A DNA stretch of 64,000 nt, taken from Streptomyces sp. CB01249. Its GTDB lineage: Bacteria; Actinomycetota; Actinomycetes; Streptomycetales; Streptomycetaceae. A program made the translations under genes and the position numbers. The notes under the pieces were generated by a model. That model saw nothing but the letters and a program-made list of their open reading frames with translations. It did not search any database and had not been told where the DNA came from. The DNA is taken from positions 682,341 through 746,340 of the forward strand of contig NZ_LISW01000003.1 of the NCBI RefSeq assembly GCF_001905735.1. Reading direction: 5' to 3'. Shown piece after piece: positions 25,549 to 35,222 of this stretch (the stretch's first letter is position 1; each line of letters opens with the position of its first letter).

Positions 25549-27454
25549 CAGCGCCGTACGCCCGCTGCCCGCCGAACGCCCTGCAGCCGTCGAGCGGTTC
25601 GCCGCGGCGCTGCGGGACGCGCTCGGTGAGGGCGGCGCCGCCCCGGCCGTGTCGGTCGCGCCGCTCGGCGTCCGGGACGCGTACGCGCCGACCGGCGACC
25701 CGGACGAGGACACCCGGGCCGACAGCGCCGCCGTGCCCGTCCACCTCTACGGCCGCCAGGTGCTGATCGGCCCGTGGCCCACCCGGGACGGGCGGGCCGG
25801 CTGCGGCACCTGTCTCGCCCGCCGCTGGCAGGGCGTGCGCTCGGTGGCCCTGCGCGAGGGCCTCGAACTGGGCCACGGCACCCGGGCGGTCGGCGACTGG
25901 CCGTACGGCACGCCCTTCGCCGTGACCGCCGTCGCCGCCCTGATGGCGGGGCTCGCCGGTGCGGAGCCCGCGCCGGGCCCGTACCCCCGGGTCCACCTGC
26001 TGGACCTGGACGCCATGACCGTACGCAGTCACCCCCTGGTCCCCGATCCGGAGTGCCCCGACTGCTCCGCGCCCCGCGACGACACCGCCGAGGTGGCGGC
26101 GCTCACCCTGCGGCCCGCTCCCCCGTACCGGCCGGGTGTCTTCCGGGTGCGGCGGGTGGAGGACTACCGGCTGCCGGAGGACGCCTTCGTCAACCCGCAC
26201 TGGGGCGCGCTCGGTTCCTCGGTGACCTGCGATGTCGCCTCGACCACCACCTCCGCCACCGTCGGCTGCTTCTCGACCCGGTCCGGGGACTACCTCCGGG
26301 AGACGTTCTGGGGCGGCCACGCGGACACGTACGCGCACAGCCGGAGCATCGGGGTCCTGGAGGCGCTGGAGCGTTACGCCGGGATGCGGGCCCGCGCCCG
26401 GACCACCCGGCTCACCGCCTCCCTGGACGAGCTGGGTCCCGACGCCGTCGACCCGCGTGAAACCGGCCTGTACGACGAGGAGTTCTACGCCCGGAACCCC
26501 TGGGTGCGCCCCTTCGCGCCGGACCGGAAGATCCCCTGGGTGTGGGGCTGGTCGCTGCGCGACGACCGGCCCCGGCCGGTGCCCGAGGTCCTCGCCTACT
26601 ACCACGCCCCGGGCCTGGAGGGCCGGTTCGTGCAGGAGAGCTCCAACGGCTGCGCCTCCGGGGGCAGTACGGAGGAGGCCGTCTACTTCGGGCTGATGGA
26701 GGTCATCGAACGGGACGCCTTCCTGCTCGCCTGGTACGGGCAGGTGCCCCTGCGCGAGATCAACCCGGCGACCAGCACCAGGGCCGCCACCCGGCACATG
26801 GTGGACCGGCTGGCCATGTACGGCTACCGGGCCCGCTTCTTCGACACCCGGATCGGCTTCCCCGTCCCCGTGGTCACCGGCTGCGCCGAACGCTTCGACG
26901 GCTCCACCGGCCGGATGTGCTTCGGCGCGGGCGCCGGGCTCGACCCGGAATCCGCCCTGGACTCCGCGCTCCGCGAGATCGCCACCGACGCGGTCAACCT
27001 CGTCGGCCGCACCCTGCGCGACGAGGAACGGCTGCGCGCCATGGCCACCGACTTCGACCGGTTCACCACCCTGCACGACCACCCGTTGGCGTACGGCATC
27101 CCCGAGATGGGGCGGCACGCCGACTTCCTGCTGCGGCAGCCCGAACCCCGCCCGCCGCTCTCCGTCGCCGACCTGGCCTGGCCGGACGGCTGGGGCGAGC
27201 CGGCCGTCCCCGACCTCCGGGCGGACGTGCTGCGCGCGGTCGGCGCCGTCACCGCCGCAGGGTACGACGTGGTCGTCGTCGACCAGACCCTGCCCGAGCA
27301 GCGCGCGCTCGGGCTGCACACCATGAAGGTCCTGGTGCCGGGGCTGCTCCCCATCGACTTCGGCTGGTCCCGCCAGCGCGCCCGGCACATGCCCCGGATG
27401 CGCACCGTGCTCGGCCCTGCGGGCCTCAACCCGGCCCCGCACCCGTTCCCATGA
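25538..27454 (+). CDS. YcaO cyclodehydratase 1
   Basis: A 638-aa ATP-dependent enzyme that cyclises Cys/Ser/Thr side chains onto the peptide backbone to form azolines. The N-terminal ~190 residues are an E1-like remnant with CGTC and CPDC. The YcaO domain follows with the nucleotide-binding motifs RSIGVLEALERYAGMRARAR, ESSNGCASGGSTEEAVYFGL and EVIERDAFLLAWYG. The extreme C-terminus is Pro-rich (NPAPHPFP), matching the PxPxP tail that azoline-forming YcaO enzymes need. No TfuA partner is present, so thioamide formation is unlikely. Its start is inside the preceding gene; its stop overlaps a possible ATG of the SagB gene. Confidence 0.92.
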   Translation: MPADSAVRPLPAERPAAVERFAAALRDALGEGGAAPAVSVAPLGVRDAYAPTGDPDEDTRADSAAVPVHLYGRQVLIGPWPTRDGRAGCGTCLARRWQGVRSVALREGLELGHGTRAVGDWPYGTPFAVTAVAALMAGLAGAEPAPGPYPRVHLLDLDAMTVRSHPLVPDPECPDCSAPRDDTAEVAALTLRPAPPYRPGVFRVRRVEDYRLPEDAFVNPHWGALGSSVTCDVASTTTSATVGCFSTRSGDYLRETFWGGHADTYAHSRSIGVLEALERYAGMRARARTTRLTASLDELGPDAVDPRETGLYDEEFYARNPWVRPFAPDRKIPWVWGWSLRDDRPRPVPEVLAYYHAPGLEGRFVQESSNGCASGGSTEEAVYFGLMEVIERDAFLLAWYGQVPLREINPATSTRAATRHMVDRLAMYGYRARFFDTRIGFPVPVVTGCAERFDGSTGRMCFGAGAGLDPESALDSALREIATDAVNLVGRTLRDEERLRAMATDFDRFTTLHDHPLAYGIPEMGRHADFLLRQPEPRPPLSVADLAWPDGWGEPAVPDLRADVLRAVGAVTAAGYDVVVVDQTLPEQRALGLHTMKVLVPGLLPIDFGWSRQRARHMPRMRTVLGPAGLNPAPHPFP

Positions 27455-27507
27455 CCGTACGCCAGCCGCATCCGCCCGTCCGAGACCATGCGAGAGGGGG
27501 CCGCCCC

Positions 27508-29121
27508 ATGGGGTACGCCCACGAGTACGCCGACGCCGTCCTGCACCGCGGCCGCGTCCCGATGGAGCCCACCGACTTCGTCCCGGACTGGCCCGACGCC
27601 CCGCGCCGGGGGAAGTTCTACCCGGGTGTGGAGCCGTACGCCCTCCCGGACGGCGACGGCCTCCCGGACGCCCCCGCCGCACGCGGTCTGCTGCCCGCCC
27701 CGGACGGCGGAGCGGCGGCGGGCGACCCGGCCGGTTTCACCCTGCCGCTGCTGTCGGCGATGCTCAAGGACTCGTACGGGCTGACCGGCCGCCGCCTCGG
27801 CGTCCAGGCCAACAGCGACCTGTCCGGGCTGCCGCTGCACACCCACGCCAACTGGTCCCGGGGCACCGCGGGCGGCGGCGGTCTCTACCCGGTCAGCATC
27901 TACTGGGCGTCCGGCCCCTCCGGGCCGCTGGCCCCCGGCATCCACTACTACGACGTCCAGCGGCACGCCGTGCAGCGGGTGCTGACCGGTGACGTCTCCG
28001 CCCGCGTCCGCGAGGCGCTGGGGCCCGACGCGCCCGAGGAGGCCCGGGAGACGGACCAGTACCTGATCCTCGGGGTGAAGTACTGGCAGAACGCGTTCAA
28101 GTACAACAGCTTCTCGTACCACGTGGTCTCCACCGACCTGGGCACCCTCGTGCAGACCTGGCGGATCTGGGCGGCGGCCCGGGGCCTGGTCACCTCGCCC
28201 GTCCTGTGGTTCGACGAGCCCCGGCTGAACGGTCTGCTCGGCACCGAGGGAGAGGAGGAGGGCGTCTTCGCCGTCGTCCCGCTCCGCTGGGACACCTCGG
28301 CCCCGGCCCCTTCGGCGGCCCCTCGCGGACCCGACCCGTCCGTGCGGCACCGGGACGCCGAACGGTCCCGCACCGTCCGGACGTTCCCCACCGTCCTCGC
28401 CATGCACGCCGCGACCACCCGGGACGCGACGGAGCGCCCCGCCCCCGGCGCCCTGGCCGCCGCGGCGGCGCTGCCCACCCCGCCGGGCGGCACCCGGACC
28501 GCCCTCCCCGCCCCGGCCTTCCCCGCCGTGTCCGTGCGGCACGCCCTGCGCACCCGGCGCAGCAGCTTCGGCCGCTTCGACGCGGCGCGCCCCGTCACGC
28601 CCGCCCAGCTCTCCGCCGTCCTCGCCGCCTGCGCCGGGACGTCGCTGCCCAGCGACGCGGACCCGGACGGCGCGGTGCGCCAGACCCGGATGTACGCCTT
28701 CGTCAACCACGTCGAGTCCGTCGAGCCGGGCGCGTACGTGTACGACCCCGAGGCCGGGGAGCTGCGGCTCGTCGACGCGGGGCCGCAGGGGGCCTTCCTC
28801 CAGAACACCTACTTCCTCGCCAACTACAACCTGGAGCAGGCGGGGGCCGTCCTTGTGCCGGCCGTCCGCACCACCGCCGTGCTGGACGCGGTGGGGGACC
28901 GCGGCTACCGCCTGGCGGCCGGCACCGCGGGCGCCGTGGCCCAGACGTTCTACGTGGCCGCCGCCGCGCTCGGGCTCGGCGCGGGCGTCGCCCTGGGCTT
29001 CGACAACATCGCGTACGTCGAGAAGCTGGGCCTGGGCGACGGCGACGAGGCACCCCTGCTGATCATGCCGCTCGGCAACGAGCGGCCCCGGCCCGCCGAC
29101 TTCCGGCACGAGATCGCCTGA
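27508..29121 (+). CDS. SagB-type FMN dehydrogenase (azoline oxidase)
   Basis: A 537-aa flavoenzyme that oxidises azolines to aromatic azoles. It has two nitroreductase-like halves. The first contains KFYPGVEPYALP and RGTAGGGGLYPVSIYW; the second contains SVRHALRTRRSSFGRFD and TAGAVAQTFYVAAAALGLGAGVALGFD. The doubled form is common in thiopeptide and goadsporin-like clusters. The ATG at 27508 follows GAGGGGG. An alternative in-frame ATG at 27451 overlaps the YcaO stop (ATGA), which would add 19 residues; alignment with family starts favours 27508. No separate FMN reductase is seen nearby. Confidence 0.9.
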   Translation: MGYAHEYADAVLHRGRVPMEPTDFVPDWPDAPRRGKFYPGVEPYALPDGDGLPDAPAARGLLPAPDGGAAAGDPAGFTLPLLSAMLKDSYGLTGRRLGVQANSDLSGLPLHTHANWSRGTAGGGGLYPVSIYWASGPSGPLAPGIHYYDVQRHAVQRVLTGDVSARVREALGPDAPEEARETDQYLILGVKYWQNAFKYNSFSYHVVSTDLGTLVQTWRIWAAARGLVTSPVLWFDEPRLNGLLGTEGEEEGVFAVVPLRWDTSAPAPSAAPRGPDPSVRHRDAERSRTVRTFPTVLAMHAATTRDATERPAPGALAAAAALPTPPGGTRTALPAPAFPAVSVRHALRTRRSSFGRFDAARPVTPAQLSAVLAACAGTSLPSDADPDGAVRQTRMYAFVNHVESVEPGAYVYDPEAGELRLVDAGPQGAFLQNTYFLANYNLEQAGAVLVPAVRTTAVLDAVGDRGYRLAAGTAGAVAQTFYVAAAALGLGAGVALGFDNIAYVEKLGLGDGDEAPLLIMPLGNERPRPADFRHEIA

Positions 29122-29132
29122 CGGGAACTGCG

Positions 29133-31907
29133 ATGACACTCCTGACGTCCGACACCACCCCCCGTCCGCCCGACGTGTGGGAGCCCGGGCACCGGTTCCT
29201 GCTCCGCGCGGCCGGTCTGCCCCTGGAGACCGTCCGGGGCCTGCGCTGCCCCGGCACCGGTGACTGGGCGGACGAGGTCCTGGAACTGGAGGAGCGGCTG
29301 ACCGCCGACGGCGCCGCGCTCAGCGACCTGCTGCACGGGCTGCTCGGCGCCGCCGACGCGGCCGGCAGCGACGCCCGCCGCCTCCTCCTCAGCCTGCGCC
29401 GCGCGGTCTTCAACAACCGCCTGCCCGCCGACCCCGGCGCCGCCGAGCGCCTGGTGACCGGGCTGTCCGAACCGGTGGGCGCACGGCTCGCCGACTGGCT
29501 GGCCCGCCGCACCCGGTACGCGGATCTCCTGGGCGGGGGGCCGGAGTTGCTGGCCGGGGAGATGCGGGACGCGCGCCGGTCGCTGCGCGAAGCACTGGCC
29601 GGGGAGCGTTTCCGGCTGGGGCTGCTGCTGGCCTCGCCCACGCTGGACGGCAGGCTCGACGGATACCTCGCGGACACGAGCGCCGAGCCGGGCAAGCGGA
29701 TGCGCAAGATCGAGCGTTCGGCGCTCACCTACCTCTACCGCACCGCGTGCAAGACGAGTCCCTTCAGCACACTGACGGCCGTGGCCACCGGCACCTTCGC
29801 CCCGGGCACCCCGGACGAAGCGCCGGGAGCCCTGCGCGTCGGCGAGCAGTGGACCAGCCATGTCCGGCTCAACGTCGTCGTCCTCGGCCGGCTGGCCGAC
29901 CTGATCCTCGCCGACCCCGTGCGCCGCCAGGACCTCCCCGTCGTCCTGGCCCCGGGCTGGGGGCGCGACGAGGACCGCATCCGCTACGTCCGCCAGTGGG
30001 TGACCACCGGTGACGACAGCGCGGCCGTCACCTTCGACGCCGTGCGCGACCGGCTGTTCTACCTGCGCGGCAGCGGCACCCTGGACCGGCTGCTCACCTT
30101 CTTCTCCACCCACGAGGGGCCGCGCCACCGGGACCTCGTGGACCTGCTGCGCTCCGAGCGCGGCGCCGGTCCCGACGAGGCCGAGCGCTACGCGGCGGCC
30201 CTGCTCCAGCTCGGCATGGTGCAGGTGCCGGGGCTGCGCACCGATGTGCACAGCCCCGACCCGCTGCGCTCCTTCCAGCAGGCCCTGCGCGGTCTCGGGG
30301 CCCCCTGGGCGGACGAGGTCGCGGCCTCGCTCGACGGACCGGCCGCCTGCCTCGCCGCGTACCCGGCCGCCCCGCTCACCGAACGCCGCACCCTGCTCCG
30401 CACCCTGCGCGAGCAACTCCTCGACGTACAGCGGAAGCTGGGCGCCGAGGACGCCGCGCTGCCGCAGACCCTGGTGTACGAGGACGTCAGCGCGGGCGAG
30501 GACCTGCGCGGCGGGCCGGGGCCGCTGGCCGGGGCCACGGGCCGGGCGCTGCGGCGGGTCGAGGGCATCCTCCCGATGTACGACATCACCCTGCCCCAGC
30601 GCATCACGCTGCGCGGCTTCTTCCTGGCCCGGTACGGAAGCGGCGGGCGCTGCGACGACCTGCTCGGCCTGGTGCACGACTTCCACGAGGACCTCTTCGA
30701 CCAGTACATCTCGTTCACCTCCAAGCGCTCCGCCTTCGACGCCGAAGGGGAGTACGTCCCGGAGGAGAACTGGCTCGGCCAGAGCGCCCTGCGCTCCCTG
30801 GACTCGGCCCGCCGCCGCTTCGTCGCCGGGATGCGCGAGCAGTGGGAGCAGCACGGCACGGCGGACGAGATCCGGCTCCCCGCCGCCCTCCTCACCGAGG
30901 TGGCCGGTGAACTCTCCTCCATCACCCAGGACTTCACCCCGCAGAGCCACCACATCCAGGTCGCCGGACCCGGCCCGGACGGGCGGCCGCTGGTGGTCCT
31001 CAACCGCTCGTACGGCGGACTCGCCTTCCCCTTCAGCCGGTTCACGCACGTCTACGACCCCGACGGCGCGACCGCCCCGGAGGCGCGCCCCGGCCTCTCG
31101 GAGCGGCTGCGCGCCGAACTCCTCACCCGAGCCCCGGAAGGCGCCGTCCTCGCCGAGCTGACCGGGGGGCCGATCACCACCAACCTCAACCTGCACGGGC
31201 GGCTGACGAGCCACCAGATCGTGTGCCCCGGCGAGACCTCCACCGTGCCGGAGGACGCCCGGATCCACCTGGAGGACCTGTACCTCCAGCACGACGAGGC
31301 CACCGACCGGCTCGTCCTGCGGTCCCGGCGGCTGGGGTGCGAGGTCGTCCCCGTCTACCTCGGCTACCTCGTGCCCGTCGCCCTGCCGGAGATCCCCCGC
31401 ACCCTGCTCCTGCTCGCCCCGAGCACCATGACGCCCACCGACGTCTGGGGCGGCGTCCCCGAGGCCCCCGCCCGCGACGGGGTCACCCGCAGACCGCGCG
31501 TGGTCCACGACGGGGTCGTCGTCAGCCGCCGCAGCTGGACGGCCGACGCCCAGGTGCTGCCCGCCCGGACACCCGGCGCCGACGAGGCGGAGTGGTTCCT
31601 CGGCTGGCGGCGCTGGCGGCGCGCCCACGGGCTGCCCGCCCAGGTCTTCGCGACGGTCCTGCGCGAGGGGCGGCGCGCCCTGGGCGCCAAACCCCTGTAC
31701 GTGGACTTCGACAGCCCGTTGTCCCTGACCGCGTTCGACGCCCTGCTGGAGCGCGGACCGGGCGACGCCGTGGTCCTGCGGGAGATGCTCCCGTCCGAGG
31801 ACGCCCCGCACGTGCTCTCCGAACAGGGCCACCACGTCGCCGAACTGGCCGTGGAGACCTTCACCTCCCGCCCGCGTACCGAGGACGGCCCCACATGCCG
31901 GAACTGA
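29133..31907 (+). CDS. LanB-type dehydratase, tRNA-Glu-dependent glutamylation domain
   Basis: A 924-aa enzyme that transfers Glu from glutamyl-tRNA to Ser/Thr of the precursor, the first step of dehydration. The family signature YLYRTACKTSPFSTLTAVATG is near residue 200. Conserved C-terminal patterns follow (LYLQHDEATDRLVLRSRRL, KPLYVDFDSPLSLTAFDALL, VVLREMLPSEDAPHV) and the protein ends there. The elimination domain of full-length LanB (SpaB_C) is absent and is supplied by the next gene, as in thiopeptide and goadsporin systems. The next gene starts 13 bases before this stop. Confidence 0.92.
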   Translation: MTLLTSDTTPRPPDVWEPGHRFLLRAAGLPLETVRGLRCPGTGDWADEVLELEERLTADGAALSDLLHGLLGAADAAGSDARRLLLSLRRAVFNNRLPADPGAAERLVTGLSEPVGARLADWLARRTRYADLLGGGPELLAGEMRDARRSLREALAGERFRLGLLLASPTLDGRLDGYLADTSAEPGKRMRKIERSALTYLYRTACKTSPFSTLTAVATGTFAPGTPDEAPGALRVGEQWTSHVRLNVVVLGRLADLILADPVRRQDLPVVLAPGWGRDEDRIRYVRQWVTTGDDSAAVTFDAVRDRLFYLRGSGTLDRLLTFFSTHEGPRHRDLVDLLRSERGAGPDEAERYAAALLQLGMVQVPGLRTDVHSPDPLRSFQQALRGLGAPWADEVAASLDGPAACLAAYPAAPLTERRTLLRTLREQLLDVQRKLGAEDAALPQTLVYEDVSAGEDLRGGPGPLAGATGRALRRVEGILPMYDITLPQRITLRGFFLARYGSGGRCDDLLGLVHDFHEDLFDQYISFTSKRSAFDAEGEYVPEENWLGQSALRSLDSARRRFVAGMREQWEQHGTADEIRLPAALLTEVAGELSSITQDFTPQSHHIQVAGPGPDGRPLVVLNRSYGGLAFPFSRFTHVYDPDGATAPEARPGLSERLRAELLTRAPEGAVLAELTGGPITTNLNLHGRLTSHQIVCPGETSTVPEDARIHLEDLYLQHDEATDRLVLRSRRLGCEVVPVYLGYLVPVALPEIPRTLLLLAPSTMTPTDVWGGVPEAPARDGVTRRPRVVHDGVVVSRRSWTADAQVLPARTPGADEAEWFLGWRRWRRAHGLPAQVFATVLREGRRALGAKPLYVDFDSPLSLTAFDALLERGPGDAVVLREMLPSEDAPHVLSEQGHHVAELAVETFTSRPRTEDGPTCRN

Positions 31908-33049
31908 TCTCGCCCAGCCCCGCCCGCCCCGCCGCCACGGAACGGGGGGACTGGATCGCCCTGCACGTCTTCTACGCGGCCAGCCCCCGGCCGATGCTGG
32001 TCGACTGCGTCCGCCCACTGGTCGCCGAGCTGACCGCCGAAGGGCTGCTGGCCGGCCACTTCTTCATCACGTACTGGCTGGAGGGACCGCACGTCCGGCT
32101 CCGGCTGCGCCCCGCGAGCCCCGAGGCCGCCCCCGAGGTGCTGCGCCGCGCCGAGGAGGCCCTCACCGGCTTCCTCCGCACCCGGCCCGCGCTCTACGAG
32201 GTCGACTCCGGGTTCCTCAAGGACTTCTACAACGAGCTGTTCGACATCGAGTTCCCCGGCGAGGACCGCACCCGTTACATGGGCGAGGACGGCCGGATGA
32301 ACCTGCGGCCGAACAACTCCTTCAGCCTGGAGCCGTACGCCCCCGAGTACGCCAAGTACGGCGGCCCGGCCGGGGTCGAGCTGGCCGAGTGGCACTTCCG
32401 GCACTCCAGCGACCTGGTCATCGACGCCTTCCGCACCATGAACCTCCACCTGCGGACCGTGCTCCTCGGCACCTCCGCGCAGCTGATGATGGTGATGGCG
32501 AGCTGCTTCCTGCCGGAGAAGGACCGGCTCGCCGACTACCTGGACGGCTACTACGCGTTCTGGCACCGCGCCTTCCCCGGCACCGGGTTCATCGGATCGG
32601 AGGAGTACGAGCGCAACTACGCGCAGATGGCGCCCGCCCTGGGCACCCGCTTCGCCGCGATCCGCGCCGCCGTCGCCGCCGGGGAGCTCGACCGGCTGCC
32701 GTCCTTCCTGCGCGGCTGGGCGGCCCACTGCCTGGAGCTGCGGGACCGGGTCACCGACCTCGCCACCCGGGGCGAACTCCTCTTCCCGGTCTGGGACGGC
32801 CCCGCCCGCGAGGACTCGGGGCAGGAGCGCACCGAGCCGGCCGACGCGGCCCCCCTGGAACCGCTCACCCATGTCCAGGCCGTCCTGCCCCGGCTGCTCT
32901 CCCCGTACATGCACATGACGAACAACCGGCTGCATGTGACCATCCGCGACGAGGCGTACCTCTCCTTCGTCCTCGGCCAGGTCCTGCGCGAGCCGTCGGG
33001 CGACGCGGGTGCGGACGACGCCGGTACGGACAGCGCGGCGGGCTCATGA
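31895..33049 (+). CDS. thiopeptide-type/SpaB_C protein: glutamate elimination subunit
   Basis: A 384-aa stand-alone LanB C-terminal-type protein. The signature is near the N-terminus (WIALHVFYAASPRPML, then HFFITYWLEGPHVRLRLRP). A helical body follows with SSDLVIDAF and LGTSAQLMMVMAS, and a conserved end MHMTNNRLHVTIRDEAYLSFVL. Relatives either eliminate glutamate to give dehydroalanine/dehydrobutyrine or, in thiopeptides, join two dehydroalanines into a pyridine. Since the neighbouring LanB lacks its own elimination domain and this is the only such protein here, elimination is the more economical role. The next gene overlaps its stop (ATGA). Confidence 0.85.
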   Translation: MPELISPSPARPAATERGDWIALHVFYAASPRPMLVDCVRPLVAELTAEGLLAGHFFITYWLEGPHVRLRLRPASPEAAPEVLRRAEEALTGFLRTRPALYEVDSGFLKDFYNELFDIEFPGEDRTRYMGEDGRMNLRPNNSFSLEPYAPEYAKYGGPAGVELAEWHFRHSSDLVIDAFRTMNLHLRTVLLGTSAQLMMVMASCFLPEKDRLADYLDGYYAFWHRAFPGTGFIGSEEYERNYAQMAPALGTRFAAIRAAVAAGELDRLPSFLRGWAAHCLELRDRVTDLATRGELLFPVWDGPAREDSGQERTEPADAAPLEPLTHVQAVLPRLLSPYMHMTNNRLHVTIRDEAYLSFVLGQVLREPSGDAGADDAGTDSAAGS

Positions 33050-34164
33050 ACCCGGCCACCGACCGCGCCCGCGCCGCCGCCCGCGCGTACCGCCCCGCGC
33101 TCGGGCCCGGCGTCCTCATCAGCCCGCCCCTGCTGCGCGGCCCCCGCACGGTGCACCTGCTCAAGCACCCCGTGAGCGGCGCCGCGTTCGAGGTCGGCCC
33201 CAAGGAGCACTTCCTCATCGCCCGCCTCGACGGGACCCGCACCCTGGACGACCTCGCGCCCGCCTACGCCGAACGCTTCGGCCGACGGCTCGCCGAGGAG
33301 CACTGGAACAGGCTCCTCGGCCTCCTCGGCACCCGGAGCCTGCTCGCGGGCGCCCCCGACCCGCCGCCCGCCGCCCCTCCCCCGGCCCGGACCGGCGGCC
33401 GGTGGCACGGCACCCGGCGCCTGGTCGCCGACGCCGACCGGACCACCGCCCGGCTCCACCGCGTCCTGCGCCCGCTGCTCCACCCGGTGGTCCAGCTCCC
33501 GCTGCTGGCCGCCGTCCTCGTCACCGTCGTGGCGCTCGTCCTGCACACCGGCGAACTCCTGGACGGCACCGGCGAGCTGATCCGGGAGCCGGCCGCCCTG
33601 GCGGGTGCCGCCCTGTTCCTGTGGTTCAGCATCACCCTGCACGAACTGGCCCACGGCATCGCCGCCCAGCACTACGGCGGCACGGTCACCGAGATCGGAC
33701 TGCGCTGGCGGTTCCCGGTGGCGATGCTCTACTGCACCGTCGACAACTACCTCTTCCTCCCCGCTCTGCGCGCGCGGCTCGTCATCGCCGGGGCGGGCGC
33801 CCACCTCAACATGGTGCTGCTGCTGCCCTTCGCGCTCTGGTGGTCCCTGCTGCCCCCCGGCGACCCCACCAGGGCGCTGCTCGCCGGGCTCCTGCTGCTC
33901 GGCGCCGTGCAGGGACTCAGCAACCTCGTCCCGCTGCCCCCGCTCGACGGCTACCGCATGCTCGGCCACCTCCTCGGCACCGCCCGCCTCGCCCCGGAGA
34001 CCCGCGCCTATCTGGCCCTGCGCCGAAGCGACCCGGACGCCGCCGCCGCGTACCCCCGCCGGGCCCGACGCCTCTACACGGCGTACGCCGCCGGATTCGT
34101 CGCGCTCGTCCTCCTCGCCGCGGCGGGCACCTGCGCCGCGGCGTACCAGCTCCTGACGGGATGA
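33046..34164 (+). CDS. M50-family membrane metalloprotease with PqqD-like N-terminal domain
   Basis: A 372-aa membrane protein. The first ~100 residues resemble a PqqD/RiPP-recognition fold (TVHLLKHPVSGAAFEVGPKEHFLIARLDGTRTLDDLA). A Pro-rich linker leads to about six helices with the zinc motif HELAHG in a membrane helix and a second-site motif NLVPLPPLDGYRM (the NxxPxxxLDG pattern of M50 site-2 proteases). It resembles YydH-type peptide metalloproteases. In this cluster it probably removes the leader or handles the peptide at the membrane before export (inference). It overlaps the preceding stop by 4 bases. Confidence 0.85.
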   Translation: MNPATDRARAAARAYRPALGPGVLISPPLLRGPRTVHLLKHPVSGAAFEVGPKEHFLIARLDGTRTLDDLAPAYAERFGRRLAEEHWNRLLGLLGTRSLLAGAPDPPPAAPPPARTGGRWHGTRRLVADADRTTARLHRVLRPLLHPVVQLPLLAAVLVTVVALVLHTGELLDGTGELIREPAALAGAALFLWFSITLHELAHGIAAQHYGGTVTEIGLRWRFPVAMLYCTVDNYLFLPALRARLVIAGAGAHLNMVLLLPFALWWSLLPPGDPTRALLAGLLLLGAVQGLSNLVPLPPLDGYRMLGHLLGTARLAPETRAYLALRRSDPDAAAAYPRRARRLYTAYAAGFVALVLLAAAGTCAAAYQLLTG

Positions 34165-34226
34165 CCGAGGTGACCGCGCCACGCGACCGTCCCCGACCGT
34201 CCCCGACCGGAAGGACCACGCACCAC

Positions 34227-35222
34227 ATGAATGAGGTACAGGCGATGCCCACCACCCCCGGCGAGGCCACCGCCCCGGGCCCCGCCGTCCACGTACGGCA
34301 CGTCTCCAAGCGGTACGGAGAACGCCAGGCCCTGGACGACGTGTCCCTGGAGATCGGCCGCGGCGAGTTCTTCGGCCTGCTCGGCCCCAACGGCGCCGGA
34401 AAGTCGACCCTGGTGGAGATCATGGAGGGGCTGCGCCGGGCCGACAGCGGCACGGTCGCCCTGTTCGGCGAGTCCCCCTGGCCCCGCAACACCGCGCTGC
34501 TGCCCCGGGTCGGCGTCCAGACCCAGTCCTCCGCCTTCTTCGTACGGCAGCGGGCACACGAGCACCTGCGTACCGTCGCCGCGCTCTACGGCGCCCCGCT
34601 GAGCGCCGTGGACGCCACGCTGGAGGCCGTCGGGCTCACCGAGCAGCGCGACATCCAGGTGGAAAGCCTCTCCGGCGGGCAGCGCCAGCGCCTCGCCATC
34701 GCGTCCGCCCTCGTCCACGGCCCCGAGCTGATCTTCCTCGACGAGCCCACCGCAGCCCTCGACCCGCAGGCCCGCCGCGATCTGTGGGAGGTGCTGCGCG
34801 CCCTCAAGGCACAGGGCCGCACCATCGTCTACACCACCCACCACCTGGACGAGGCGGAAGCACTCTGCGACCGCATCGCGATCCTCGTGGACGGCAAGGT
34901 CGCGGTCACCGACACCCCGCACAACCTCGTCGGCGGGTTCAAGGCGGCCACCAGGCTGATGCTGCCGCTCGGCCGCCTCGGCGAGGACGAGGCGGCGGCC
35001 ATCCCCGGCGTCGACCGGGTCACCGTCCAGGGCGGCTCCCTCGTCCTGGAGACCCGCGAGGCGGGCCAGGTCCTCAGCGCCGTCGACAAGCTGACCGGTC
35101 TCGACGGCGTCCAGACCCGCACCGCCGGCCTGGAGGACGTCTACCTCGACCTGACGGCCCGGCTCACCCGGTCCGCCCACGCCCCCCACCGGAACGCCGA
35201 CACCACGGAGCACCAGCCATGA
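34227..35222 (+). CDS. ABC transporter ATP-binding protein (peptide export/immunity)
   Basis: A 331-aa ATPase subunit of an ABC-2 exporter. Walker A is LLGPNGAGKSTLVE, the Q-loop region is VGVQTQSSAFF, the signature is ESLSGGQRQRLAIA, Walker B is LIFLDEPTAALD and the switch is YTTHHLDEAEAL. The C-terminal extension after residue ~240 matches the drug/antibiotic exporter (DrrA-like) type. It is 62 bases after the peptidase gene, the only real gap in the operon, and overlaps the permease by 4 bases. An ATG at 34245 is a possible alternative start. Likely role: export of the mature peptide or self-protection. Confidence 0.92.
   Translation: MNEVQAMPTTPGEATAPGPAVHVRHVSKRYGERQALDDVSLEIGRGEFFGLLGPNGAGKSTLVEIMEGLRRADSGTVALFGESPWPRNTALLPRVGVQTQSSAFFVRQRAHEHLRTVAALYGAPLSAVDATLEAVGLTEQRDIQVESLSGGQRQRLAIASALVHGPELIFLDEPTAALDPQARRDLWEVLRALKAQGRTIVYTTHHLDEAEALCDRIAILVDGKVAVTDTPHNLVGGFKAATRLMLPLGRLGEDEAAAIPGVDRVTVQGGSLVLETREAGQVLSAVDKLTGLDGVQTRTAGLEDVYLDLTARLTRSAHAPHRNADTTEHQP

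Noticed and set aside
20947..25713. Very long minus-strand reading frame opposite the SARP, E1-like and YcaO genes
   Set aside because: It has repetitive Gly/Arg/Pro composition, no domain and no ribosome site. Genes with clear homology lie on the other strand. It is a GC-rich shadow frame.
25538..27454. Thioamide-forming role for a YcaO
   Set aside because: No TfuA partner, and both YcaO proteins keep the Pro-rich C-terminus of azoline-forming enzymes.
28950..32018. 1,022-codon minus-strand frame opposite SagB/LanB
   Set aside because: Same reason: antisense to well-supported LanB motifs and no recognisable domain.
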